Assembly: GCA_026315105.1 (NCBI GenBank)
Contig: CM048751.1
Coordinates: 338,690,649-338,754,648 of the forward strand
Length of the DNA stretch: 64,000 nucleotides
DNA from: Locusta migratoria
Taxonomy: Eukaryota > Arthropoda > Insecta > Orthoptera > Acrididae
Direction of reading: 5' to 3'
Shown: piece by piece, positions 41,292 to 52,566 of the stretch
Layout of the letters: the number at the start of each line of letters is the position of its first letter
How positions within the stretch are numbered: position 1 is the stretch's first letter
The notes under the pieces: model-generated
Seen by the model: the letters and a program-made list of their open reading frames with translations, nothing else
What the model was told of the DNA's origin: nothing
The model's database searches: none
Translations under genes and position numbers: made by a program

Positions 41292-42555
41292 TAATTATAT
41301 AAAGCAGTTTCCGTGGGTTTGTGTGTAGTATTGCAATTAACCTAGGGACTGATAAGTTTAGTACCTTAAATTTAGCGACTTGCAACAAACTTTAAACTTA
41401 ATTTTGCTGTGATTTACGCGTACCAGTGATTAATTCAGAAGGAGGGGACACTTAGGTGGACGAACAGGGGGGGTGGGGGGTTGTATAATGTGAGTGGGCG
41501 AATGGGCAGTTCAGGGAGGACGAGGATGCGTATGTGAAGGAGGGCACGTGATAAGCTAACATAAAAGTGGACAAATAAATAGCCCGGAAGTTTAGGAGTT
41601 TCAGCTGATCTTTTTATATAAAAGGATGTCGGATGTGCCTTTAATAGCCAGGAGATCGTTCTGATTGTCTGGTTGCCAGTTAGCGCTGGTTCATTTAGTT
41701 CACGTTTTACAACGCTATCCGGGGTGCACCACGGGGAGCTGAACTAGCATTACACCCCACCAACTGCGACTGCGGCGCCGGTAGGCAAACTATACGCCAC
41801 ATAATAGAAGACTGAGAGATGAGAGCGTACGATGGGAACGTCTCCGATTTCCTGACGGCAAAAGACGCCGCAATAGACTACATACGCAACCTTGATGTTT
41901 GTATCTGACTGTGTTAGTTTATTCTTTATGTGCTGTATGCTTCTTTTATACCTTGTTTTATGTCTCTTTTGTATTCTTGTATGCTTTACACATTTTTGTA
42001 TTTTTTGTATGTTTAGTTGTATAAGACCTGCTAAATGATGTGCACTGCCATATGATAAATAAATTTATATAAAAACTGATAGCTGGGTGTTAGTCTCACC
42101 AAAACTCAATTTGCACAAGTGTTTGAATGTTTTCATGGAGAATATTTTTATAAACCGAAAGTAGAATTATGGTGCATGGGAAAGGATACCTGGCAATAAA
42201 CATTGACAGTGTTTTTCACTGATCACCACGTAAGTTGAGAAATGTTTCTCTTTCCCGTGTGAAGATACGAACAGAAGAGGCGGAATGAACAGAAAGAAAC
42301 CTAGGTGATGAAGTGGAGGAGGCGGATGAGATGGGCCGAGAGTGGGGAGGCAGGAGATGGAAAAGCAAGATAAGTGAGAGACAGACACGACAGAGAGAGA
42401 GAGAGAGAGAGAGGGGGGGGGAGAGCGAAAGGGAGACAGAATATATATGATGATAAGTACTGGTGGGATTTGAAAGTAATGATGTTTTTATAATATTCTA
42501 CAACGGATGTATCACTAGAACCTTGCTGCACCATATCATGCGCCGGGTACATGTG
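41292..42555 (+). mobile_element. Helitron-like units arranged head to tail, interrupted by a LINE fragment
   Basis: Directly after the CTAA end at 41291 comes TAATTATATAAAGCAG, like a new 5' start. A second 3'-end-like motif, TTTCAGCTGA at 41599-41608, is followed immediately by TC and TTTTTATATAAAA. The same CTGA-TC junction is seen on the minus strand near 55990. The region ends with a (GA)n and G-run tract at 42390-42422. The repeated 3'-end/5'-start junctions suggest tandem units. Confidence 0.4.
41624..42063 (+). pseudogene. LINE 3' fragment with C-terminal zinc-like motif and target duplication
   Basis: The plus strand encodes CDCGAGRQTIRHIIEDC near 41765-41815, a Cx1-2C...H...C tail as in LINE ORF2 C-termini, then a stop and an A/T-rich end with ATAAATAAAT. 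The flanks TTTATATAAAA at 41613-41623 and 42064-42074 are the target duplication. The homologous site on the minus strand near 55965-55985 lacks the insertion. The group (jockey-, R1- or I-like) cannot be fixed from this short piece. Confidence 0.6.
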
Positions 42556-43189
42556 ACCGGTTGCCTGGCTTGAAGGATGCTTTGTGAGAAGTTGATGGTA
42601 TTTCAGTTTTCGATTTTATTTTAATGGATGATAGACAAGGTAACATCAGAGTTATAGTTATGAAAATATGTACTGCCTGTTGCCATCGTTTATGGCTGCG
42701 TGCATAAATGGTTTTTATTTTGTGCAGTTCAGTGACGAAGTACGTTTTGAATTATGTAAGTTTCAGGTGCCACCGTCTACAGTCATTATTTAAGACCAGA
42801 ACTGTAAATTTCGTATTAATGTTATGACTTCCTTGAACAGATTTATGTGACAAAAAGCAAAGAAATAAATTTTTCGTTGCTGGTAGGTGTACGTCAGTTT
42901 AATGGCCGACAGTGTGTCAATTTATTGATGTACTGGTAGCGCCATATTTCAGTAAGTTATACGCCCGGTGACAGAAGCACTGCACGTGTAGGTGATTAAC
43001 TGTCGGACTGTTTACGGCTTATTCTTACATCACAGCTGGCGAAACGGCCTTTAATTCAAGTAGTGTTGGCTGTTACTGTCGCGCACATTTCTAAAAGTAT
43101 CAGTTTGTTGTGGATTGGAGACGCGGGCTTAATGACGGGAGGATGGCAGTGGAACACGGCCGTTTATAACTGCGCTCAGCGATCAGTGT
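42556..43189. other. No recognised gene
   Basis: AT-rich DNA leading into a CpG-rich island. Confidence 0.4.
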
Positions 43190-43536
43190 CGGCAGCATTG
43201 GCGTTGTGAAACGCGGCTGGCCGGCTGTCGGCTGTCGGTGTGGCTCATTGAGCGGCGGGCGACAGAGCCGCGGCCAGCGATAGCGATCTGCCGAGCGGGA
43301 ACAAGGCCGGAGAGCGGACGGCGGCTGCTAGCGGCGGCGTACCGTGGGCGAGGCGACAGGCCGGGCCAGGCCGAGCTGAGGCCGCAGCGCAGCGCAGCGC
43401 GGGGGCAGCTGGCCGCTGGTCGCGATGGTACGCTGCTGCTGAGGCCGTCTGAACGAGTGTGGCCAGCGCGGCGAGCTTCTGGCGTCACAGCGTGCGAACC
43501 GCACGTTGGCGAGGATTTCCCAACGTGTCGGACAGC
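43190..43536. other. CpG-rich island
   Basis: About 350 bp of very GC- and CpG-rich sequence in AT-rich surroundings. Both strands have long open frames (43183-43614 minus, 43238-43582 plus), which at this composition is expected by chance because stop codons are rare. A host promoter or first exon is possible. An RTE LINE inserted exactly at its right edge. Confidence 0.4.
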
Positions 43537-43561
43537 ATCGAGCATGTTGTTGTTGTGGTCT

Positions 43562-44272
43562 TCAGTCCGGAGACTGGTTTGATGAAGCTCTCCACAATAC
43601 CCTATCCTGAGCAAGCCTCTTCATCTCCACATAAGAACGGCACCCTACATCTGTCTGAATCTGCTTACTGTATCCATATCTTGGTCTTCCTCTGCGGTTT
43701 TTACCCCACACACTTCCCTCCAACGCTAAATTCACAATCACTTGATGTCTGAGAATGTGCCCTACCAATCTAACCCTTCTTTTAGTCAAGGTATGCCAGA
43801 AATTTCTTGTCTCCCCAATTCTGTTCAGTACCGCCTCATTAGTTACGCGATCTACCCACCTAATCTTCAGCATTCTTCTGTAGCACCACGTTTCAAAAGC
43901 CTCTATCCTCTTCCTGTCCGCACTGTTTATCGTCCATGTTTCACTCCCATACAAGGCAACACTCCACACAAACGCCTTCAGAAAGGACTTCCTTATGCTT
44001 AAATTAATATTCGAAGTTAACAAATTTCTCTTTTTCAAGAACGCTTTTCTACCCATTGCCATTCTGCATTTTATATCCTCTGTACTGCGACCATCATTTG
44101 TTATTTTACTGCCCAAGTAACAAAACTCATCTACCTCCTTTATTGCTTCGTTACCTAATCTAATTCCTTCAGCATCACCTGATTTTCTTAGACTGCACTC
44201 CATTACCGTAGTTTTGCTCTTGTTAATGTTCATCTTATATGCACCTTTCAGCACACTGTTCATTCCGTTCAA
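43562..44272 (-). pseudogene. RTE ORF C-terminal region, 236 codons open
   Basis: This continuous open segment starts after the YADD region (lost at the SINE junction). It contains CYLGSKITNDGRSTEDIKCR, GSETWTINSADRKRIEAFE and RRVRLVGHILRHQVIVNLAL, a C-terminal pattern shared by RTE elements across animals. The absence of stops over 236 codons suggests a fairly recent copy. Confidence 0.75.
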
Positions 44273-44391
44273 CTGCTCTTCCAGATCCTTTGCTGTCTCT
44301 GCCAGAATTACTATGTCGTCGGCAAAACGTAATGTTTTTAATTCTTCCCCCTGAACTTTAATTCCTTCACCAAATTTCTACTTGGCCGGCC

Positions 44392-44573
44392 GCGGTGGCC
44401 GAGGGGACTGAGGCGCTTCAGTCACGGTCTGCACGGCCACTACGGTCGGGGGTTCGAATCCCCCTCGGGCATGGATATTTGTGCCGTCCTTAGTTGTAGG
44501 TAGTTCATATGTAGTTTGTAAGTTTAGGGACTGATGACCCCGTAGTTAAGTCCCTTAAGCTTAACGAACATTT
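44392..44573 (+). mobile_element. tRNA-derived SINE nested in the RTE copy
   Basis: Full-length main-family SINE with GGTTCGAATCC B box and GGGACTGATGACCCC. It splits the RTE between CCAAATTTCT and the following CTCCTTGC. The target duplication is not clear, because the tail runs into T residues. Confidence 0.88.
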
Positions 44574-45156
44574 GAACTTTTTTTTTCTCCTTGCTTTCCT
44601 TTATAGCTTGCTCAATGTACAAATTGAATAACATTGGAGAAAGGCTACAACCCTGTCTTACTCCCTTTCCTACCACTGCATCCCTTTCATGCCCTTCAAC
44701 TCTGACAACCGCTGTCTGGTTTTTGTACAAGTTGTAAATAACCTTACGCTCCCTATATTTTACTCCTGCTTGCTTCAGAACTTGAAAGAGTTTATTCCAA
44801 TCAACATTGTCAAAAGCCTTCTCCAAATCTACAAAAGCTAGGAATGTATGTTTGCCTTTTCTTAATCTATCTTCTAGGATAAGCCGTAAAGTGAGTATTG
44901 CCTCCCGTGTTCCTACATTTCTCCTGAACCCAAACTGATATTTCCCAAGATCGGCTTCTACCAGGTTTTCCATCCTTCTGTAAATAATTCGTGTTAATAT
45001 TTTGCAACCATGACTTATTAAACTGATGGTTCTATAGTTTTCACACCTGTCTGCGCCTCCTTTCTTTGGTATGGGGATTATAACATTTTTCTTAAAGTCT
45101 GAGGGTACTTCACCTGTCTCATACATCTTACACACCAGGTGAAACAATTTTGTCAT
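44524..45156 (-). pseudogene. RTE reverse transcriptase, N-terminal half
   Basis: Motifs in order are FKKNVIIPIPKKGGADRCEN, ISLISHGCKILTRIIY, FGFRRNVGTREAILTLR, AFVDLEKAFDNVDWNKLF (motif A Asp) and GVRQGCSLSPMLFNLYIEQA. The C-terminal end reads into the SINE, so YADD is not in this frame. The upstream piece 45153-45350 carries IPSELLKS and the preceding linker in another frame. Confidence 0.78.
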
Positions 45157-45329
45157 GGCTGGTTCTCCCTAGACTTCAGTAGCTCTGAGGGAATATCATC
45201 TACTCCAGGGGCCTTGTTTCGACTTAGGTCTTTCAGTGCTCTGTCAAATTCATCTCTCAGTATAGTATCTCCTATTTCATCCTCATCTACTTCTTCTCCC
45301 CTTTCTACAATATTGCTGCTATCGAGCAT

Positions 45330-45512
45330 ACCAGACAATATTTTGAACAACTTGACGGAGTGGCTATGGGGAGCCCATTTTCCCCCATAGTCGCCAATTT
45401 ATTTATGGAAGATTTTGGGGACATGGCGTTGAAAACCTCGTTTTTAAAACCTACATGTTTTTGGAGGTACGTTGACGATACTTTCATAGTATGGCCACTG
45501 TCATTTATTGAT
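45330..45512 (+). pseudogene. Penelope-like element reverse transcriptase fragment
   Basis: The plus strand reads FEQLDGVAMGSPFSPIVANL followed by FMEDF and then RYVDDTFIVWP. The VAMGSPLSP and RYVDDTF motifs are diagnostic of Penelope-like RTs, which differ from LINE RTs (YADD) and are related to telomerase. Both YVDD aspartates are present. The copy is 5'-truncated where the RTE target duplication begins and is interrupted after VWP by unrelated sequence. Confidence 0.8.
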
Positions 45513-46679
45513 TTTACTGTTGGAATTGTTGAGAGGCTGTGTGAGCCACAGAGAGGCACTCCAGGCTGAGAAAAAGAGACCATTGCAGATAACAGGCTAA
45601 AACAGACAGGTATATCTTACGGGATGTAGGCACTAAAGAAATCTCCTAGCGAACTGCTGATGCCCTCGGCCACCGTCCCAGGGTGGAGGTTACCTTTCGG
45701 AGAAGATGGGCGTAACTTCATATAGCGTCTAGACGCTGTTGTAAGACGTTACATTAGTACTTGGTGGCCAACAGGTACGTTTTAATGTACGTAGCAAAGT
45801 TGATACCAGTCACTTGGGAACAGCAATGTCAGTGGTTTCACGAGGTTACAGTGAGAGGGTAAAGAAGAAAAACTGCAAGTTAGTAGCTCCCCTAAGGCGT
45901 GGCCAACTGACGTAAAACATTGTTGTTGTTGCCCATATTGGGTAGCGTCGTGACGTTTTACTTTCAGCTGAACAATGTTGCTACCAAGTATGGATTTTGT
46001 TAGTGCACAAACAAGCCACCTCCCCACCCGGGGAATGGCAGAAAGGACAGGGCTGAAACTTGGTTCGCTAGAGGACTCAGAGAGAGGGCAAGCCACAATT
46101 TAGATTGGTTGAACCAAGCAGCGGCCAATATGAAATTGTTAACTGTCGGAAAGTGGGGAAAAGAGGTGCGCCCACACCGGCCGGTTTTTGGATCAAGAAG
46201 GGAGTTCTCAGTCAGACGAGTCGGGCGCCAGCCCGTGATTATCGCCGTCGGCCTCGGGGTGCTCCATGACAGTCTGTTTCTCGCCGGGAGTGCATCTGTC
46301 TAGGAAATGTTGCTAGGGAACGTAATTACTGGCTTCTGTTGTGGCAAACGATTTATACTTCTTGTTTTTTTTTAAATAACTAACCCCAGAGTAGTAGACT
46401 TAGTATGGGATGCAATAAATTCAATGCAAGGTACCTAGGAGTTCCATAAAGTTTCCTAAACAAGTTTCCTCTCGAGTCCCGAAATCCGCATCTCTAGTAG
46501 ATGCCTGTACTGCCTCTCTGCAATCATTCCTTTCCGCTCGGGATATGCAGACTGGCCTTGCTACCTCTTCCCTCTTTCCTATGTAGGACACGACACCACA
46601 TGGGAGAGATGCTCTGAACCGTTTTCTGGACCATTTTAACTGCCTCCATCCCAGCATTAAGGTCCCTATGGAGGTGGCG
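45513..46679. other. Unidentified ~1.17-kb insertion splitting the Penelope remnant
   Basis: Penelope coding stops after VWP at 45512 and resumes near 46680. The interposed DNA is moderately GC-rich, has no recognised coding motif, and contains an AATAAA at 46413. LTR or other retroelement debris is possible. I found no clear target duplication. Confidence 0.4.
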
Positions 46680-47460
46680 AGAGATGTAAAGCTTCCATTT
46701 TAGATGTCATGGTGTACAGAAAGGGTGACGAAACATTGGGACATAGTGTTTACAGAAAGCCCACGCACACGGACCGCTACTTGCATGCAACAAGTTGTCA
46801 TCCACCTTACCAGCACACTAGTGTCCTGCGTACGCTAACAAAAACAGCTTTTGCCATTTCACACGCTGAAAGTCTGACGAGTTGGACCATCTGATAACGG
46901 TATTCAAGTAGAATGGTTACACAGACCAACAGATCTGCCGTGCTTTCCAGTTTGGACCGTCGCGGGAACAACAAGAAGAAACTTGCAAATCGCTGGCTTT
47001 CCTACCGTTCGCTGGAAGCATTTCTTCAAGAATAGGAAGAATTTTAAAAAGACATGACATCCAATGTATATTCCGTCTACCTGCCAAGGTTAGAGCGCTC
47101 CTGGGCTCCGTGAAGGATGACTTAGGATTGAGAAAACCCAGCGTATACAAAATTCCTTGTCACTGTGGGAATTTTTACATCGGACAGATAATCCGAACAA
47201 TACAAAATCGATGTACTGAACGCCACCGACACACAAGATTGCTTCAGCCAGAGAAATCTGCAGTAGCTCAGCATTGTCTTAGTGAGGGACATAAAATGAA
47301 GTATGACGAGACACAAATGGTTGCCTCTGCGTCTCGCTATTGTGATTGAGGAGAATATTATCAATCATTACGCCGGGAAAGTTTACGTAGTCACATGGCA
47401 GACATTCTCGGCGTGCGTCTGAACGGTCACGTATAAGGTGGGAGAACGCCACCGACGTCA
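46680..47460 (+). pseudogene. Penelope-like element C-terminus with GIY-YIG endonuclease domain
   Basis: After a frame break the plus strand reads MVYRKGDETLGHSVYRKPTH and DRYLHATSCHPP, the conserved region downstream of the Penelope RT. Further on come FRLPAKVRALLGSVKDDLGL, then PSVYKIPCHCGNFYIGQIIR, RCTERHRHTRL and SAVAQHCLSEGH. The last part is the GIY-YIG endonuclease typical of Penelope, with VYK...FYIG replacing the GIY and YIG signatures. Frames change at least twice (near 46690 and 46900), and a stop at 47347 is followed by out-of-frame similarity, so this copy is dead. Confidence 0.8.
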
Positions 47461-48352
47461 CACCACGTGTCTATCCGGAGTGGGGGGGCAGCTCTTTTCG
47501 GTAGAGAGGTGAAGACGCCATATTGCCCGTCGTATTTCATGGGTTTTATGTACATAACGTAGGTCTTATGAATGTATTACAGTTCAAAGTAAGTAAAATA
47601 ATGGAATAAATTGAGAATCTCACAAAATCCGGCAATAGTGGTACTATTTGTTAGAATAAGTAACTAGAGACGTTTTATATGTGGTTAAAAATTTATTACA
47701 GTAATCTGCCGTTTCAAGGCAAGGCGGACTGAAGATCTATCAACACGAATTGTTCTTTACACATTTGTTGTAATTACATGCCAGCATCCGACATATTTAC
47801 CAGTAGTGTATTTTTTCTTCTTGTATTCAAGTTTTTTGATAGACTCAAACAGTTTCCTATAAATTTCATTGAAGTATACTGCATAATATTCCATACTATT
47901 TAAAGTACGAATCGTCCGAGGAGTGCATTTCATGCTTTGTTAACATTCTTCTAATGAACAGTAACATCGACTGTGGAAAAATGACCTTTAGTTTTACTAA
48001 AAAGCAATACTGCTGCAATAACATTTGTCTCATGTGAAGGCCTTTTCTAATTTCATATAGCACAGTTTGTCATCAAAATTTTATACTTCGCTGCACTTAT
48101 TGATATAACATGCAACTTTTATGAGAGTCTTATGATCATAGATATTTTATTGTTACTTATGTAGTCCTGTATCACAGAACATAATGAACTTATGCACAAG
48201 GGCAGAAATAAGCAAAAATAAGCAATTTAATAGAGGTAAAGCAGGAATTCCACTCTTTTGTGATTCTAGAACCTGATGCTGTCGACAACTGTCGCTGGAG
48301 CGCGCTGCAGTCGCGTGTATCTCGTTGAGGCGCACGTCCCGTATGCACAAGT
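47461..48352. other. AT-rich DNA, right part possibly the Harbinger relic
   Basis: No gene is seen. The last ~60 bp become GC-rich and seem continuous with the sequence at 54303 onward once the 5.9-kb LINE is removed. Confidence 0.4.
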
Positions 48353-48366
48353 CGCGCCGTCTCCGA
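48353..48366. repeat. Target duplication of the 5.9-kb LINE, left
   Basis: CGCGCCGTCTCCGA is repeated exactly at 54289-54302. Confidence 0.88.
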
Positions 48367-48930
48367 TTGTTGTTGTTGTTTGGATGTTTAAGGGGGACAA
48401 AACTGCAATGGTCATCGGTCTCCCATTCCATCACCAAGCATCAAAAGTTAAACCGAGTACGTGAAAGAAATGCGCCCAGAGTTTAAGTTTGCAAAGAGGG
48501 ACGGTAAGCCCACTGAGTCCAGAAAACATCAACAAAATCTACAAGAAACAAAACGAAAACAGACGAACACACAAAGACACCTTACAACAAAAGGAAATAA
48601 AACAAAGAAGCCGATGTCTGTGGTTGACCGACCATAGGAGTAAAAAAGGAAAATTCGACCAGTCGGCAGCACAAGTAAATATCCAGTTAGAGAGAATGAT
48701 AAAAAACCCTGCTCGAATAAAACTTAAAACTGAATTTGCTGTTGAAGCATCGTCACGTAAAACATCTGATCAAAGGTCAGAGAGGTTAAAACTCCGCCGC
48801 AAGGCGGCTAAATCAGAGCAATCCACTAAGATGTGGACTATTATCAAACGGTAGCCACACTGACATTGGGACGTGTCCTCACCACGAAGATGTCCATGGG
48901 TGAGCTACGTATGGCCAATGCTTTGGTGAA

Positions 48931-49632
48931 CTACGTATGGAGAATGCGGACCCGACACAGCACCACTGAGTCCCGGCGAGACGTCGGCATGGAGGAACGC
49001 CACCCTGCTGTGGTCTCCTTGACAATCCGGAGTTTGTTGAGCATGCTCAGGCTACGCCACTCAGCATCCCAAAGCCGATGCACCCGATGGCGCAACAGTG
49101 AACGGAGATCAGAAACCGGGAGGCCGATCTCCAGAATGGACACACCGACAGCCTGCTTGGCAAGCCTGTCAACACGTTCATTGCTCAGGATACCCACATG
49201 ACCCAGAGACCAAATGAACACAACCGATCGCGCAGACAGTTCAACAGCACAAAGCGTCTCCTGTATGGCCAACACCAGGGGAGACCGCGGGTAACACTGG
49301 TCCAGAGCTCTAAGGCTTCTCAGGGAGTCGCTGCAAATAAGAAAAGACTCACCTGAGCAGAACCGGACATGCACGAGAGTTCGGTGAATGACCAGCAGCA
49401 CTGCAGTGTAAACAGTTCAGCCATTCGGCAGATAATGCTGTTCCACACGGTCACCATGAATATAGGCAAATCCCACGCGGCCATCAACCATAGAACCATC
49501 CGTGTAGATCAGCTCATAACCATGGAACTCCGCTACGACAGCCGAGAAGTGATGGCGGAGCGCCTCCAGGGGAACTGAGTCTTTGGCCCATGGGCCAAGT
49601 CCAGCCGAGTAGACGGCTTTGGCAAGCACCAC
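48931..49632 (-). pseudogene. RNase H domain of the 5.9-kb LINE
   Basis: The first part (49632-49417) contains GYELIYTDGSMVDGRVGFAY with the first catalytic Asp. The second part (49401-48931), in another frame, contains FLICSDSLRSLRAL and SLGHVGILSNERVDRLAKQA. The usual W-x-PGH before the last catalytic region is changed to SLGH. The frame break is near 49410. Confidence 0.75.
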
Positions 49633-49764
49633 GGAGGTGTACGTGCGTGGATCCGATATGGAGATGGAAGGGGAAAAGACTCAAGCTCAAGCAGGAGGGA
49701 CCGAACTCTAAAGGCGATCGTATGACCTGATCCTGGGCGTCGCTGATGGGGGCGGACGACCACA

Positions 49765-51247
49765 TCAGAAAAGAGGAGACGATGGTTTGGGTGGCCTGGG
49801 GAGCAATATACTTTGGCTGCATAAGCCGCGAGCAGGTGTTGGAGGCGGACCCCCAAAGGTGGGTCCCCCAGCCTCTACTAGTAAGCTGTTCACTGGACTG
49901 GTGGGGAAGGCACCCGTCGTGATGCGAATCCCACAGTTGTTAATGGGGTCCAGTAGATGCAGTGCCGAAGGTGACACAGACCCATAGGCAATGCACCCTA
50001 AGTCGAGACAGGACTGCACCAGCGCCATGTAAAGCTGCAACAGCGTCGAGCGGTCAGCACCCCAGATCGTATGGCCCAGGTGACGGAGAAGTTTAAGACG
50101 GCGCTAGCACTTCTGTTTCAGCTGACGAATGTGGAGTAGCCACGTCAGCCTGGCGTCAAAGACCAATCCTAAAATCTGTTGGGTTTCTACTACGGTAAGT
50201 AGTTTGTTGTTGAGATAAAGGTCAGGGTGAAGGTGAACAGTCCGGCGCCGACAGAAGTGCATCACTCTGGTCTTGATGGCAGAAAACAGAAAGCCATGGG
50301 AAAGCGCCCAGGTCTGCGCCTCCAAATAGTGCCTTGCAACCTGCGCTCGGCAACTTGGGTGCTGCAGGAACTAAAAGAGATACAAAATTCGTCAGCGTAA
50401 AGAGAAGGAGATACTGACGATCCAACCGCTGTTGCTAAACCGTTGATGGCAACTAAAAATAATGGAATGCCTAAAACAGAGCCCTGAGGAACCCCACATT
50501 CCTGGTTATGAGAGGTGCTCAGGGAGGCACCAATTTGGACACGAAAGGTACCGACAGCTAAAAAATTCTGGATAAAAACCGGTAGGGAGCCCTGGAGGCC
50601 CCAGTGTTGAGGATGTGTCGTCACCAGGTTGTGTCATATGATTTGTGCATATCAAAGGAGACGGCAACAAGGTGGTTGCGCCTGGGAAAGGCTGTGTGGA
50701 TTGCCGACTCGATGTACACCAGATTGTCGGTGGTAGATCAACCCTGCCGAAAACCGCCCTGGCATGGGGTCAGTAAGCCCCGAGTCTCAAGAATCCAATA
50801 AAACCGCCGACAGACCATTCGCTCCAACAGTTTGCATGGAACGTTAGTCAGGTTAATGGGCTGGTGGCTATTTAGGGAAAGAGGATGTTTGTTGGCTTTA
50901 AGCACCGGGATGATGATACTCTCTCGCCATTGTGACGGGAAAACACCATCACACCAAATACGGTTATAGACCGGAAGAAAATCACGCCGACTGTCTGCTG
51001 AGAGGCGCTTCAGCATTTGGCTATGGATGTTATCGGGTCCAGACGCCGTGTTATCGGGTCCAGACGCCGTGTCAGGACATTGTGTAAGAGCACTGAGGAG
51101 CTCCCACTCAGTAAAAGGAGTGTTGTAAGATTCAGAGCGGCGGGTAGTAAAGGAGAGGGGCTGGCGTTCTACCTGCTCCTTCAATGTACGGAAGGCCAGT
51201 GGATAACTTGCAGAGGCAAAGGCACGAGCATAATGCTCGGAAAACAT
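49765..51247 (-). pseudogene. Reverse transcriptase domain of the 5.9-kb LINE
   Basis: Pieces in order: 51247-50738 has TASGPDN (with a local 18-bp duplication repeating this phrase), WRESIIIPVLKANKHPLSLN and NVPCKLLERMVCRRFYWILE. 50624-50262 has GVPQGSVLGIPLFLVAINGL and SLYADEFCIS, where the catalytic YADD is YADE. 50325-50104 has ILGLVFDARLTWLLHIRQLK. 50040-49765 has the thumb-like CLDLGCIAYGSVSPSALHLL. At least three frame changes separate them. Confidence 0.78.
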
Positions 51248-51432
51248 CTCTGCAAGTGTGGAGATCCCAGGGATTCCTGCTGGTGTCTGTAATATCCCTT
51301 TCGCCGCCTGATTTTACTCCAGACCTGTGAGGCTGAGGTACCTGTCGAATAGAGGAGACGTATCTCTCCCAGCATTCCTGTTTCCGTCTTCTGATTAGCT
51401 GGCGAGCACGAGCGCGAAGCCGTTTAAAATTG

Positions 51433-52217
51433 CTAAGGTGCTCCTGAGAGGGGTGCGCTCTCGACCGCCACAGCAATGTTCTCGAGTGGGGGAGGGCCAA
51501 CGATGGCAGCAGAAATATAGTCTTCCAATTTAGCCTTGTGCAGAACCCACATGGGTGGGCGTGTTGGGGACTCACGTTGTTGGAGTGACAAGAAAATGGG
51601 AAAATGGTCACTGCTGCACAGGTCATCTGTTCTCCAGTGAACAGATGGAAGGCCATGGCTGCAGATGGATAAATCAAAGGCCGAAAATGTGCCATGCGCC
51701 ACACTAAAATGTGTGGGGGCACCTGTATTTAAGAGGCAGAAGTTGAGTTGAGTTAGTAAATCCTCGAAAACCTTGCCACGGCCATAGATCGTAGAACCAC
51801 CCCACAAGGGACTGTGGACATTTAAGTCGTCCAACAGTAAGAAAGGTGTGGGCAGTTGAGCTATGAGTGCAGCCGAAACGTTCAGGGATACGTCACCATC
51901 TGGTGGGAGGTAGATACTGCAGACAGTTATCTCCTATGTCGTCCTCACCCTGACAGCCACTGCTTCTAATTGTGTCCTAAGGAGCACAGGTTCACTATAT
52001 ACAGAGGTGAGGACATACACACACACACACACACACACACACCACCTGAGACCCTGTTATATGTGCTACGATTACAGTAGTATCCCCTGTAGCAGTGGAG
52101 GCCTGGGGTCCGCCTTGCTGGGAACCAGGTTTCCTGGAGAGCAATGCAGAAAGCAGGTGTCATACTCAAAAGTTGCCATAGCTCAGCCAGGTGGGGGAAA
52201 AACTGCTGCAGTTCCAC
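51433..52217 (-). pseudogene. Endonuclease domain of the 5.9-kb LINE
   Basis: 52217-51966 carries CIALQETWF (catalytic Glu) and then a (TG)n-encoded Val-Cys run where other elements have a GGVALLV-type strand. 51834-51433 carries DLNVHSPLWG and SSDHFPIFLS (the SDH triad). The fold is an apurinic-type endonuclease that nicks the target. Frames are broken at about 51850-51960. Confidence 0.75.
52016..52041. repeat. (AC)n microsatellite inside the LINE endonuclease
   Basis: About 13 dinucleotide units lie in the coding region of the dead LINE and create a Val-Cys run on the minus strand. The expansion presumably followed inactivation. Confidence 0.9.
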
Positions 52218-52566
52218 TGGAGGATATCGTTGTTAAAGTGCCAGGAAGACATGAAAGAAACGAGGAGGTGGATCATACCTAAGTATCGCTTGCATGGACC
52301 GATGGAGCTTTGTCGACATCGGTATCCATTTTTTCAGAGGCGTCCCCGAGAGCAAGGTCCTTACGAGATGCAAGAATCTCCACCTCGTCCTCAGAAGTAG
52401 AGGTGGAGGTGGAGGGGGGTCGTTTCTTTGTCTTTTTTATTCCTGGTCCTCCTCTCCCTCGGGGGCTTTGCTGGTGGGGAGGGCTTTTCAGCCTCAGTTG
52501 CAGGGGCTGAGGAAGAACGAGCGTCCAGCAGCCAGCGGTGTTGGTGGCTGCTGGACTGTATTGTTG

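Larger units (their letters stand above)
43546..45320 (-). mobile_element. RTE-type LINE, 5'-truncated, 9-bp target duplication, best preserved copy
   Basis: The minus-strand element begins 5' at 45320 and ends at 43546 with the (CAACAA)n-type 3' edge. ATCGAGCAT flanks it at 43537-43545 and 45321-45329. It encodes the RT (LSRNKAPGVDDIPSELL, then NYRTISLISHGCKILTRIIY, FVDLEKAFDNVDW, GVRQGCSLSPMLFNLY) and the RTE C-terminal region. A SINE interrupts it within the RT. The endonuclease half is missing. It lies between the CpG island and a Penelope remnant. Confidence 0.85.

Noticed and set aside
43183..43614. Long overlapping open frames on both strands in the CpG-rich island
   Set aside because: Stop codons are rare at this GC content, the translations are Arg/Ala/Pro-rich on both strands, and no domain is recognisable.
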